Shown piece after piece: positions 34,765-43,246 of a stretch of 54,789 bases of DNA. The stretch covers positions 1 through 54,789 of the forward strand of contig JAQERH010000020.1 in the NCBI GenBank assembly GCA_027698105.1, in the 5' to 3' direction. The position numbers and the translations under genes were made by a program. The notes under the pieces were generated by a model. The model did no database searches and was not told where the DNA came from. It saw nothing but the letters and a program-made list of their open reading frames with translations. The stretch is from Lachnospiraceae bacterium AM93-12TA. Its GTDB lineage: Bacteria; Bacillota; Clostridia; Lachnospirales; Lachnospiraceae. Numbering within the stretch: the stretch's first letter is position 1; each line of letters opens with the position of its first letter.

Positions 34765-36042
34765 ATGTTAGATTTAAGATTTGTCAGAGAAAATCCGGAG
34801 ATCGTAAAGCAGAACATCAGGAATAAATTCCAGGACAGCAAGCTGCCTCTGGTGGACGAAGTGATCGAGCTGGATGCCAAAAACCGTGCAGTTAAAAAGG
34901 AAGCAGATGATCTGAGAGCAGGAAAAAATAAGATTGCCAAGCAGATCGGCGGACTGATGGCTCAGGGAAAGAAGGAAGAGGCAGAGGAGCTGAAGAAGAA
35001 AGTAGGCGAGGATGCAGCCCGTTTAGCAGAGCTGGAGGAGATGGAGAAGGATCTTGGCGAAAAGATCACAAAGATCATGATGACGATTCCGAACATTATC
35101 GATCCGTCTGTTCCGATTGGAAAGGATGACAGCGAGAATGTGGAGATTCAGAAGTATGGAGAGCCGGTAGTTCCTGACTTTGAGATTCCATACCACACAG
35201 AGATCATGGAGCGTTTCAACGGAATTGACTTAGACAGCGCCAGAAAGGTAGCTGGAAACGGTTTTTATTATCTGATGGGAGACATTGCAAGACTTCACTC
35301 TGCTGTGATTTCCTATGCAAGAGATTTCATGATTGACAGAGGATTTACCTACTGTGTGCCTCCGTTTATGATCCGCAGCAACGTGGTAACAGGCGTTATG
35401 AGCTTTGCTGAGATGGATGCCATGATGTACAAAATCGAGGGCGAAGATCTGTACCTGATCGGAACCAGTGAGCACTCCATGATTGGAAAGTTCATTGACA
35501 CAGTTCTCAAGGAGGAGGAGCTTCCGAAGACTCTGACCAGCTATTCCCCGTGCTTCAGAAAAGAGAAGGGCGCTCACGGAATCGAGGAGAGAGGCGTATA
35601 CAGAATCCACCAGTTTGAGAAGCAGGAGATGATCGTTGTCTGCAAGCCTGAGGACAGCATGAAGTGGTATGACAAGCTGTGGCAGAACACAGTTGACCTG
35701 TTCCGCTCCCTGGATATTCCGGTGAGAACTCTGGAATGCTGCTCCGGAGATTTGGCCGACTTAAAGGTGAAGTCTGTAGACGTAGAGGCATGGTCCCCAA
35801 GACAGCAGAAGTATTTTGAGGTAGGCAGCTGCTCTAACTTAGGAGATGCCCAGGCGCGCCGCTTAAAGATCCGTGTAAACGGTGAGAACGGCAAATACTT
35901 TGCCCATACCTTAAACAATACAGTAGTGGCTCCGCCGCGTATGCTGATTGCCTTCTTAGAGAATAACTTACAGGCAGACGGTTCTGTAAGAATTCCAGAG
36001 GTATTACGGCCATATATGGGCGGAAAAGCGGAGATCAGATAG
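34765..36042 (+). CDS. serS: Seryl-tRNA synthetase
   Basis: The 425-residue class II synthetase charges tRNA-Ser. The N-terminal coiled-coil arm (about 30-105) binds the long variable arm of the tRNA. Motif 2 is CFRKEKGAHGIEERGVYR near 263-280 and the C-terminal motif 3 is in TLNNTVVAPPRMLIAFLENN (about 382-401). The motif 3 core NNTVVAPPR differs from the NGSGLAVGR of Escherichia coli-type enzymes and is closer to archaeal-like forms. It appears to be monocistronic, with its own promoter and a strong terminator shared with the convergent rqcH. Confidence 0.95.
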   Translation: MLDLRFVRENPEIVKQNIRNKFQDSKLPLVDEVIELDAKNRAVKKEADDLRAGKNKIAKQIGGLMAQGKKEEAEELKKKVGEDAARLAELEEMEKDLGEKITKIMMTIPNIIDPSVPIGKDDSENVEIQKYGEPVVPDFEIPYHTEIMERFNGIDLDSARKVAGNGFYYLMGDIARLHSAVISYARDFMIDRGFTYCVPPFMIRSNVVTGVMSFAEMDAMMYKIEGEDLYLIGTSEHSMIGKFIDTVLKEEELPKTLTSYSPCFRKEKGAHGIEERGVYRIHQFEKQEMIVVCKPEDSMKWYDKLWQNTVDLFRSLDIPVRTLECCSGDLADLKVKSVDVEAWSPRQQKYFEVGSCSNLGDAQARRLKIRVNGENGKYFAHTLNNTVVAPPRMLIAFLENNLQADGSVRIPEVLRPYMGGKAEIR

Positions 36043-36069
36043 AAATTATAAAATTATAACATAAAAAAT

Positions 36070-36122
36070 GAGGAACTGTTTTTTGGCTCCAGTAGAAGCG
36101 CTGAAAACAGTTCCTCGTTTTT
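36070..36122. terminator. Bidirectional terminator between serS and rqcH
   Basis: GAGGAACTGTTTT (36070-36082) and AAAACAGTTCCTC (36104-36116) form a perfect 13-pair stem, followed by GTTTTTGTTTT on the plus strand. On the minus strand the stem runs into an A/T-rich flank (CATTTTTTAT), so it can end both convergent genes. Confidence 0.85.
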
Positions 36123-36135
36123 GTTTTGTTCCGTG

Positions 36136-37875
36136 TTAATTGATCTCCTCCAGCTTATTTCCCGGCACGGCTACCAGGGAGTAATTGGTGTGGTAGATGA
36201 CGAATCCTGGAGCCGCTCCGGCCACCTTCTTGATATTCTTTTTCTGAATATAGTCGATTTCCACCTTTTCATTGCCGCGTCCCTTGGAGTAGTAGGCTGC
36301 CAGAGCTCCGGCCTCCTCGAATACCCGGTCCGGAAGCTCCTTTCCCTCGCTTTTTACAATGACATGGGAGCCTGGGATGCCCTTGGCATGGAACCACCAG
36401 TCGTTTCCTGTGGCAAGTTTGAAGGTCAGCTCTTCGTTCTGGTAGTTGTTTTTCCCTACATAAATATGGAAGCCGTCGGAGGACAGATAGTGGAATGGTT
36501 TACTCACAATTTTCTGCTTTTTCATGTTCGGCCCATGTTTTTTAATGAAGCCATATTCTGTCAGTTCCATCTTAATCTGCGTTAAATCCTCTTCCTTTAA
36601 GGCAATGTCAAGAGCTGCGCTGATAGACTCTAAATGGTCGATCTCCCGCTTTGTCTCCTCTGTCAGTTCTGTCATTGCCTCAAAGGTACGCTTTAATTTG
36701 TTGTATTTTTCAAAATATCGCTTTGCGTTTTCCTGGGCTGTTTTCGTCTCGTCCAGGGGAATCCGGATGGTTTCATTGGTGTAATAGTTGAGACAGGAAA
36801 GCTCCTTTTCCCCGCCGGTCAGCTCATAGCCGTAGGTGTTTAGAAGCTCTCCGTAGATGCGGAATTTATCACGCTTTTCTGTATCCTTCAGCTGCCTTTG
36901 CTGGAGATCGTACTTTTTATAATTCCGCTCCAGGGCAGTCTGGACAATCCGACGCAGGTCTGAGGATTTCTGGCGGATTCTGGTAATGATATTTTTAGAG
37001 GCATAGTAGGTTTCCAGTACCTGGCTCATGGAAGGAAATTCCTTCAGGCAGCAGTCAGCCGGAAGTGCCGTAAAGGCCAGAGCAGAGAATTCCACCGGTT
37101 CTTCGCCTTTATAGAGGATACAGGGAGAGAACTGCCCTTCTTTCACAGATTCCATAGCCAGGGAGAAGGTATGGCTTAAATGAATCCGCTCTGCCGCAGA
37201 AAGCTCTGCCGCAGGAACGAAGGATTCAATGCTGGCCAGATGGCAGAATTCCTCTGCCATGACAGGGCTGATACCTGTAAAATGGCTGTAAACAGCCTTT
37301 CCCACCGGTTCCGTGGCTTCCGCCAGCACAGCGGCTATTTCCTCCTCGCTGGTTTCCAGGGGATTCAGTTTGCGGGCAGTCTGAGGAATGAAATATTCTC
37401 TGCCTGGAAGCACCTCCCGGACAGAACTTACCTGGGCGGAAATGTGCTTGATACTGTCGATAATCATTCCATCGCTGGTACAGAAAATAATATTGCTGTG
37501 TTTTCCCATCAGCTCCACAATCAGCCGCTTCCGGCAGAGATCCCCCATCTCATCCAGGTGCTCAATTTCAAACTCAATGGCCCGCTCAAGGCCTGGCTGG
37601 GAGATAGAAAGAATCCGCCCATTTCCGATATGCTTTCTCAAAAGCATACAGAAATTAGGCGCAGTTAAGGGGCTGTTTTTATTAGAGTCTGTCAGATAAG
37701 CCAGAGGAAGGCTGGGATTGACAGATAACAGCAGCCTGTAAGTTTCGCGGTTGTTTTTTATGGTAAATAAAAGCTCGTCCTTTTCCGGCTGGGCAATCTT
37801 TGCGATTTTTCCGCCAGAAATATTCTGGTTAAATTCGTGAACCAGGGACGCGATGACAATTCCGTCAAAAGCCAT
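36136..37875 (-). CDS. rqcH: Ribosome quality control protein RqcH (NFACT family)
   Basis: The 579-residue NFACT protein (formerly fibronectin-binding protein) binds stalled 50S subunits and recruits tRNA-Ala to add C-terminal alanine tails. The NFACT-N domain covers about 1-220, a coiled coil lies near 300-430, and the NFACT-R domain (FHIYVGKNNYQNE, NDWWFHAKGIPGSHV) about 445-560. The functionally critical Asp97-Arg98 pair of Bacillus RqcH is Glu97-Arg98 here (GLERAIEF). The gene is on the minus strand, with its own promoter and a structured leader, unlike its plus-strand neighbours. Confidence 0.93.
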   Translation of the reverse strand: MAFDGIVIASLVHEFNQNISGGKIAKIAQPEKDELLFTIKNNRETYRLLLSVNPSLPLAYLTDSNKNSPLTAPNFCMLLRKHIGNGRILSISQPGLERAIEFEIEHLDEMGDLCRKRLIVELMGKHSNIIFCTSDGMIIDSIKHISAQVSSVREVLPGREYFIPQTARKLNPLETSEEEIAAVLAEATEPVGKAVYSHFTGISPVMAEEFCHLASIESFVPAAELSAAERIHLSHTFSLAMESVKEGQFSPCILYKGEEPVEFSALAFTALPADCCLKEFPSMSQVLETYYASKNIITRIRQKSSDLRRIVQTALERNYKKYDLQQRQLKDTEKRDKFRIYGELLNTYGYELTGGEKELSCLNYYTNETIRIPLDETKTAQENAKRYFEKYNKLKRTFEAMTELTEETKREIDHLESISAALDIALKEEDLTQIKMELTEYGFIKKHGPNMKKQKIVSKPFHYLSSDGFHIYVGKNNYQNEELTFKLATGNDWWFHAKGIPGSHVIVKSEGKELPDRVFEEAGALAAYYSKGRGNEKVEIDYIQKKNIKKVAGAAPGFVIYHTNYSLVAVPGNKLEEIN

Positions 37876-37885
37876 GGATAACGTC

Positions 37886-37950
37886 TCCTTTTCTATAATA
37901 ATAAAACCTGCAGAGTTCAGCAGGCAGAGAAGAAGCTTTTCCGCCTGCTG
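37886..37950 (-). promoter_or_regulatory. Attenuator-like leader of rqcH
   Basis: Reading the minus strand, AGCAGGC (37943-37949) can pair with GCCTGCT (37919-37925). The second arm can instead pair onward: CCTGC (37920-37924) with GCAGG (37907-37911), followed by TTTTATTATTAT directly before the AAGGAG site. The two stems exclude each other, as in antiterminator/terminator pairs. The stems are short, so the prediction is tentative; the second hairpin could also serve as the bioY terminator. Confidence 0.4.
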
Positions 37951-37990
37951 CTTGAATGACAGGATTGGGTCAGTGTGCTGACGTTAAACT

Positions 37991-38019
37991 ATTATAATGA
38001 AATTTAATCAGAAGTACAA
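37991..38019 (-). promoter_or_regulatory. Promoter of rqcH
   Basis: On the minus strand TTGTAC (38014-38019), 17 bases, TATAAT (37991-37996). Transcription from here would give a 5' leader of about 110 bases. Confidence 0.55.
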
Positions 38020-38065
38020 CTGTTTTAGGCGAGTTTATACAGAGAACAGAAGTGACAGCAGAAAA

Positions 38066-38650
38066 TTACCGGGAACTTCTCTGGGACAGGAGAGCGATTT
38101 CCCGGCGCAGCCTGGAGCCGATGACAAGCGCAAATAAAATTTTTGCTGTATCTCCCGGAAGATAAGGGATCACGCCGGAAGCCAGGGCAGCAGTAAAGGA
38201 AATTCCAAGCTGATGAGCCAGCCAGACAGTTCCAAAGAGATAGCACACTCCCGTACCAAGAATCAGACCAGCGGCGTGAATCAGTTTTTTGCCTGGAAAA
38301 TATTCAATGGTAAAGCCTGCAATGATTGCCATGAAAATAAATCCGATTAAATAACCTCCAGTAGGACCGGCCAGCTTTCCGATTCCCCCTGTGAAACCGG
38401 AAAAAACAGGAAGCCCTGCCATACCCAGCAGAAGATAAACCAGGTAGCTGACAGTACCGGCTTTCATACCCAGAACATAGACAGCCAGATAGACGGCCAG
38501 GTTGGTGAAGGAAATGGGGACAGGACTGAAGGGCAGCGGAATTGCCAGCGGCCCCAGCACACAGGTCAGGGCTGTCATCAGTCCGATTAAACTCATGGTT
38601 TTTGCAGTAAAAAACGGTTTGCCTTCAGCGGCAGAATTCATTTTATTCAT
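38066..38650 (-). CDS. bioY: Biotin ECF transporter S component BioY
   Basis: The 194-residue integral membrane protein is the biotin-capture component of an ECF importer. It has six hydrophobic helices, the conserved PLGPISLTNLAVYL-like segment seen here as PVPISFTNLAVYL, and the GPTGGYLIGF motif typical of BioY. It lies downstream of bioB in the same direction with a 90-base gap, so uptake and synthesis of biotin share the BirA-type operator at 39763-39792. The start may be codon 1 or Met4. Confidence 0.94.
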   Translation of the reverse strand: MNKMNSAAEGKPFFTAKTMSLIGLMTALTCVLGPLAIPLPFSPVPISFTNLAVYLAVYVLGMKAGTVSYLVYLLLGMAGLPVFSGFTGGIGKLAGPTGGYLIGFIFMAIIAGFTIEYFPGKKLIHAAGLILGTGVCYLFGTVWLAHQLGISFTAALASGVIPYLPGDTAKILFALVIGSRLRREIALLSQRSSR

Positions 38651-38740
38651 AGTAAACTCCTGTCATATCATTATTTATCCTGAAACATAAACTTTTGTGT
38701 GACTTTCAGTGGAACAAAAAAAGTTTCTTTTTCTGCTCCT

Positions 38741-39706
38741 TTAAAGGGAAAATCCCATCTCAGCCAGCATCTTCTGATCCTCATCAATTCCATTACCAGA
38801 GGTAGTGAGCATATCTCCGGTAATCGCTGCGTTGGCGCCGGAACAGAAAGCTCTGCGCCCGCTGTCTGCCATGGCATTTCTGCCTGCTGCCAGACGTATC
38901 TGGGCTTCTGGGTTCAGATAGCGGAAAATGGCAATGGTTCTTAAAATATCTTCTTCCGGCAGGGACTGCTGGTGTTCCAGAGGCGTGCCGGGAATAGGCC
39001 GCAGCACGTTCAGAGGGATGGATAAAATGTTCAGTCCACTGAGGGTAAACGCCATATCGATGCGATCCTCCCATGTTTCTCCCATGCCGATTATTCCGCC
39101 GGAACAGACGTCAAGTCCGGCGGCTTTGGCCCGTCGGATGACCTCCAGCTTGTCCTCGAAGGTGTGAGTCGTGCAGATGTTCGGGAAATTTCTTCGGGAG
39201 GTTTCTATATTTGCATGGTATCTGGTAACGCCTGCTTCCTTCAGACGGAAGAAATCCTCTTCTGAAAGAAGTCCGAAGGATGCGCACAGGCCGATACGAC
39301 AGTTTTCTGCCATAGCCCGGTAGGCGGTGAGAGCCTTTTCAAATTCCTGGCCGCTTAAAGCACGGCCTGCTGTGACTATAGAATAGCGCCGCACCTTTTT
39401 AGCCTCATGGAAGCGGCAGTCAGAGAGAATAGCGTCGGGCTCTAAAAACGGATATTCTTCGATTCTGGTCTTCCAGCAGGCTGACTGGGCACAGAATTTA
39501 CAGTTTTCCGGACACCGTCCGCTGCGGCCATTTATAATGGAGCATAACTGTGCGTGTTTGCCGCAGAGCGCCTTCCGTATGGAGTCCGCCCCCTGGCAGA
39601 GAGTTTCTAAGTCCTCTGTCAGCAGAAAGGATACATCCTCTCCCTGTGTGAGCCGCCTTCCGTTTATGATTTCTTCCGCTGTCTGTTCCGCAGCATATGG
39701 CTTCAT
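38741..39706 (-). CDS. bioB: Biotin synthase
   Basis: The 321-residue radical-SAM enzyme inserts sulfur into dethiobiotin. The cluster motif CPENCKFC places Cys65, Cys69 and Cys72. The conserved YHANIETS, CSGGIIGMGET and PLNVLRPIPGTPLE segments are present. The start ATG is seven bases from AAAGGAG. No other biotin synthesis gene is nearby, so the organism may take up dethiobiotin or keep bioD/A/F elsewhere. Expression should fall when biotin is plentiful. Confidence 0.96.
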   Translation of the reverse strand: MKPYAAEQTAEEIINGRRLTQGEDVSFLLTEDLETLCQGADSIRKALCGKHAQLCSIINGRSGRCPENCKFCAQSACWKTRIEEYPFLEPDAILSDCRFHEAKKVRRYSIVTAGRALSGQEFEKALTAYRAMAENCRIGLCASFGLLSEEDFFRLKEAGVTRYHANIETSRRNFPNICTTHTFEDKLEVIRRAKAAGLDVCSGGIIGMGETWEDRIDMAFTLSGLNILSIPLNVLRPIPGTPLEHQQSLPEEDILRTIAIFRYLNPEAQIRLAAGRNAMADSGRRAFCSGANAAITGDMLTTSGNGIDEDQKMLAEMGFSL

Positions 39707-39738
39707 GGCAGTATCTCCTTTGCATTTGTGATGGCTGT

Positions 39739-39792
39739 ATTATAAACCGGTCAGCAGCATAATGTCAACTAAAAATTAAATATAGGTTTACA
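39739..39792 (-). promoter_or_regulatory. bioB promoter with overlapping BirA-type operator
   Basis: On the minus strand TTGACA (39763-39768) and TATAAT (39739-39744) are 18 bases apart. The palindrome TGTCAAC (39763-39769) N16 GTTTACA (39786-39792) covers the -35 box. Its form agrees with the BirA site of Gram-positives (TTGTAAAC N14-16 GTTTACAA). Bound biotin repressor would block this promoter, giving feedback control of bioB-bioY. Confidence 0.78.
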
Positions 39793-39836
39793 ATTATCCT
39801 GCGCAAGAAACACTCCGAATGCAGTCTTATTTTCAG

Positions 39837-39865
39837 TTGACTTGATTTTTTATATGGCTTATAAT
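39837..39865 (+). promoter_or_regulatory. Promoter of yicC-gmk-rpoZ
   Basis: TTGACT (39837-39842), 17 bases, TATAAT (39860-39865). It fixes the yicC start at 39899, since the in-frame upstream codon at 39842 lies within the promoter. Confidence 0.75.
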
Positions 39866-39898
39866 AATAGCTATCTATGGACAAAGGAAGGTGCAGCC

Positions 39899-40777
39899 AT
39901 GTTAAAAAGTATGACAGGCTTCGGACGGTGTGAGATTACCACAGAGGAATACAAGATTTCTGTGGAGATGAAGGCGGTCAATCACCGCTATCTGGATCTC
40001 AGCATCAAGATGCCTAAAAAGTTTAATTATTTCGAAGCCTCGATCCGAAGTCTGCTGAAGCAGTATATTCAGAGGGGAAAGGTTGATCTGTTTATTGCCT
40101 ATGAGGATTATACAGAGGAGAAGATGTCCCTTAAATACAATGCCTCTCTGGCAGCGGAATATATGGCCTACTTTGAGAAGATGGCGGAGCAGTTTCACAT
40201 TGATAATGATATCAGAGTGTCCGATCTGGCCAGATATCCGGATGTACTGATGATGGAGCAGGTTCCGGAGGATGAAGAGCACATGTGGACTATCCTAAAA
40301 GAGGCAGTCACAGAAGCAGCATCCCGTTTTGTAGAGACCAGAGTGAAAGAGGGAGAGAATCTGAAAGCAGATCTTCTGGCGAAGCTGGACAACATGGCAG
40401 TTCTTGTCAGAGAGATTGAAGAGCGATCCCCTGCTATTGTAGCCGAGTACAGGCAGAAGCTGGAGGAGAAGGTAAAGGAACTGCTTTCCGGAACGGCGAT
40501 TGACGATGGCAGAATTGCAGCAGAGGTGACGATTTTTGCAGACAAAATCTGCACGGATGAGGAGACAGTGCGCCTTAAAAGCCATATCGAAGCCACTAAA
40601 ACGGAGCTTTTATCCGGCGGCAGTGTAGGCAGAAAGCTGGATTTCATCGCTCAGGAGATGAACCGGGAAGCGAATACCATTCTTTCCAAGGCGAATGATC
40701 TGGAAGTTTCCGATAAGGCCATTGCGCTGAAGACGGAGATCGAGAAAGTGAGAGAGCAGATTCAGAATATTGAATAG
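39899..40777 (+). CDS. yicC: YicC family endoribonuclease
   Basis: The 292-residue protein begins with the family signature MLKSMTGFGRCE and ends with the conserved segment IAQEMNREANTILSKA, which carries the catalytic-region acidic residues. Family members (YicC, YloC) are ribonucleases, some acting on small RNA and some associated with sporulation. The middle part is helical. An RBS AAGGAAGG lies before ATG 39899. It is followed by gmk after 49 bases; the DUF370/remA gene that sits between the two in Bacillus is missing here. Confidence 0.93.
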   Translation: MLKSMTGFGRCEITTEEYKISVEMKAVNHRYLDLSIKMPKKFNYFEASIRSLLKQYIQRGKVDLFIAYEDYTEEKMSLKYNASLAAEYMAYFEKMAEQFHIDNDIRVSDLARYPDVLMMEQVPEDEEHMWTILKEAVTEAASRFVETRVKEGENLKADLLAKLDNMAVLVREIEERSPAIVAEYRQKLEEKVKELLSGTAIDDGRIAAEVTIFADKICTDEETVRLKSHIEATKTELLSGGSVGRKLDFIAQEMNREANTILSKANDLEVSDKAIALKTEIEKVREQIQNIE

Positions 40778-40826
40778 AACACAGCGTCAGAGCTTCACAT
40801 GATAGATGAGAGACAGGAGGATGGAT

Positions 40827-41459
40827 ATGGACAATCAGGGAACCTTAGTTGTTGTTTCCGGATTTTCAGGAGCAGGAAAGGGAACAGTAATGAAAGCGCT
40901 TATTTCAAAGTATGAAAATTATGCGCTGTCTATTTCCGCCACAACCAGAGCTCCCAGAGAGGGCGAGGAGAACGGAAGAGAGTATTTTTTTAAAACCAGA
41001 GAAGAGTTTGAGGAGATGATCCACCGGGATGAGCTGGTGGAGTATGCTCAGTATGTGGAGAATTATTACGGGACTCCAAAGAAATATGTATTCGACAATA
41101 TTGAGGCCGGAAAGGACGTATTGCTGGAGATCGAGATTCAGGGGGCTTTAAAAGTCAAGGAAAAGTTTCCTGAAACGATGCTGGTATTTATTATGCCTCC
41201 CAGCGCTGAGGAACTGAAGCGGAGACTGGTAGGCAGGGGAACAGAGGATGCACAGACGATCCAGGCGCGCCTGAAACGGGCCGGGGAGGAGGCAGACTCA
41301 ATTCAGTACTATGATTATACAGTAGTCAACGACACAGTTGAAAGCTGTGTGGAGACTCTCCATGCCCTGATCCAGAGCCAGAGAAACCGGGTGGGAAATC
41401 ACAGAGATTTTATCGCACAGGTTCAGTCGGATGTAAAACAGCTGACAGCAGAGAAGTAA
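40827..41459 (+). CDS. gmk: Guanylate kinase
   Basis: The cytoplasmic kinase converts GMP to GDP. The P-loop is SGFSGAGKGT (residues 11-20), with Phe where many have Pro. ATTRAPREGEENGREY is the GMP-binding part, and ILLEIEIQGA-type segment VLLEIEIQGALKVK follows. ATG 40827 is six bases from AGGAGG (40815-40820), giving 210 residues. ATG 40806 lies before that site and ATG 40821 is directly on it, so both are rejected. Confidence 0.95.
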   Translation: MDNQGTLVVVSGFSGAGKGTVMKALISKYENYALSISATTRAPREGEENGREYFFKTREEFEEMIHRDELVEYAQYVENYYGTPKKYVFDNIEAGKDVLLEIEIQGALKVKEKFPETMLVFIMPPSAEELKRRLVGRGTEDAQTIQARLKRAGEEADSIQYYDYTVVNDTVESCVETLHALIQSQRNRVGNHRDFIAQVQSDVKQLTAEK

Positions 41460-41542
41460 GCAGTTGAAAGCAAAACCATGTCTCTTCCATTGATAAATGG
41501 GCGGGACCATGGTAAAATAATAGAATACCAGAAAAAGGAGAT

Positions 41543-41812
41543 ATGATCATTATGATGTTAAAGCCATCTTATACAGACCTGATGGAAGTAGTAAACAGCG
41601 GTGTGGAAGAGGGAGCAGATCCGGTTATTCAGAGCCGTTATTCCATCGTAATTGCCACAGCGAAGCGTGCCAGACAGCTGATTGCCAAGGAAGATCCGTC
41701 CATCGCTTCTGCCAGCAGAAAGCCTCTTTCTGTTGCGATTGACGAACTCTACAGCTCCAAGGTGAAGATTGTCAGCGAGGATGACAGCTCCGAGGACGAC
41801 ATCCAGTTTTAA
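41543..41812 (+). CDS. rpoZ: RNA polymerase omega subunit
   Basis: The 89-residue protein wraps the beta-prime subunit and aids polymerase assembly. The conserved core RYSIVIATAKRARQLI near 33-48 and LSVAIDELYSSKVKI match the family, with a short acidic tail. It follows gmk as in most Firmicutes. The start is at 41543, or more likely 41552 in view of the AAGGAG site at 41535-41540. A terminator at 41821 closes this unit. Confidence 0.93.
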   Translation: MIIMMLKPSYTDLMEVVNSGVEEGADPVIQSRYSIVIATAKRARQLIAKEDPSIASASRKPLSVAIDELYSSKVKIVSEDDSSEDDIQF

Positions 41813-41820
41813 TGAAACGG

Positions 41821-41858
41821 GCCGTCTCATGGCTTCATGCCGTGAGATGGCATTTTTG
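41821..41858 (+). terminator. Terminator after rpoZ
   Basis: GCCGTCTCA (41821-41829) pairs with TGAGATGGC (41843-41851), followed by ATTTTTG. Confidence 0.75.
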
Positions 41859-41905
41859 CTATAGGAAGAAATCATATTAAAAAATAATAAGTCAGGAGAT
41901 GAATT

Positions 41906-43246
41906 ATGAAGATACTTTGTGTTTCCCTTGGCTGTGATAAGAACCTGGTGGACACAGAAATGATGTTAGGCCTTCTGAATAAGGACGGATACACATTTAC
42001 AGATGATGAGTATGAGGCAGATATTATTCTGATTAATACATGCTGCTTCATTGGGGATGCCAAGGAAGAGAGTGTTAATACGATTCTGGAGATGGCGGAG
42101 CTTAAGAAGACGGGACAGTGCAAGGTTCTGATTGTAGCCGGCTGCATGGCTCAGAGATATAAGGAAGAGATTATGCAGGAAATTCCGGAGGTAGATGGAA
42201 TTCTGGGAACCTCCACCTATGACGAGATCGCCAATGTGATCAGACAGGCGCTTTCCGGTCAGGAGCACATTTCCTGTTTCCATGATCTGTCTGTTCTGCC
42301 GGATGTGAAGGAGAAGCGGCTGGTGACCACAGGAGGCCACTATGCCTTCCTGAAAATAGCAGAGGGATGCGACAAGCGATGTACTTACTGCATTATTCCA
42401 TATTTGAGAGGGCCATACAGAAGCGTGCCCATGGAGCGTCTGCTGGAGCAGGCTCAGGAGCTGGCAGAGCAGGGAGTGAAGGAACTGATCCTGGTAGCCC
42501 AGGAAACAACGCTTTACGGCGTTGATCTCTATGGAAGAAAGGCCCTTCCGGAGCTGCTGAAAAAGCTGGCCGCCATTCCTGGTATTCAGTGGATCCGGAT
42601 TCAGTACTGTTACCCGGAGGAAATCACAGAAGAGCTGATTCAGACCATTAAGACAGAGGAAAAGGTTTGCCATTATCTGGATATTCCTATCCAGCATGCT
42701 AGCGATAAGATTCTGAAACGGATGAACAGGAGAACGACCCTGGCAGAACTTAAGAAGAGCATTGCCCGCCTGCGGGAAGAGATTCCGGATATTGCTCTGA
42801 GAACTACACTGATTTCCGGTTTTCCAGGGGAAACAGAGGAGGATCATGAGCTGCTTCTGGATTTTGTGGAGGAGATGCAGTTTGAACGTCTGGGGGTATT
42901 CGCCTACTCTGCAGAGGAGGATACTCCGGCTGCTTCCTTCCCGGATCAGGTTCCACAGGAAATAAAAGAGGAGCGCCGGGATGAGATTATGGAACTGCAG
43001 CAAGAAATTGCCTTTGAAAAATCGGAGAATATGGAGGGACGTATTCTGGAGGTGATGATTGAGGGCAAGGTAGCAGACGAGAACGCCTACGTGGGAAGAA
43101 CCTACATGGATGCGCCTAATGTGGACGGTCTGATTTTTGTAAATGGTGATGAGCCTCTGATGTCCGGTGACTTCTGCAGAGTCAGGGTGACGGGAGCTCT
43201 TGAGTATGATTTGATAGGAGAGTTGTGCGATGAATCTGCCGAATAA
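41906..43246 (+). CDS. rimO: Ribosomal protein S12 methylthiotransferase RimO
   Basis: The 446-residue radical-SAM enzyme adds a methylthio group to an Asp of ribosomal protein S12. The N-terminal MTTase domain (VSLGCDKNLVDTE, with Cys10, and later conserved cysteines) carries the auxiliary cluster. The radical-SAM motif is CDKRCTYC (Cys155, Cys159, Cys162), and a C-terminal TRAM domain starts near 375. CDKNLVD and FERLGVFAYS are typical of RimO rather than MiaB. Its end overlaps the pgsA start by 17 bases. Confidence 0.95.
   Translation: MKILCVSLGCDKNLVDTEMMLGLLNKDGYTFTDDEYEADIILINTCCFIGDAKEESVNTILEMAELKKTGQCKVLIVAGCMAQRYKEEIMQEIPEVDGILGTSTYDEIANVIRQALSGQEHISCFHDLSVLPDVKEKRLVTTGGHYAFLKIAEGCDKRCTYCIIPYLRGPYRSVPMERLLEQAQELAEQGVKELILVAQETTLYGVDLYGRKALPELLKKLAAIPGIQWIRIQYCYPEEITEELIQTIKTEEKVCHYLDIPIQHASDKILKRMNRRTTLAELKKSIARLREEIPDIALRTTLISGFPGETEEDHELLLDFVEEMQFERLGVFAYSAEEDTPAASFPDQVPQEIKEERRDEIMELQQEIAFEKSENMEGRILEVMIEGKVADENAYVGRTYMDAPNVDGLIFVNGDEPLMSGDFCRVRVTGALEYDLIGELCDESAE

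Noticed and set aside
36121..37699. Plus-strand frames opposite rqcH
   Set aside because: They mirror the rqcH coding frame, and the region carries convincing NFACT motifs on the minus strand only.
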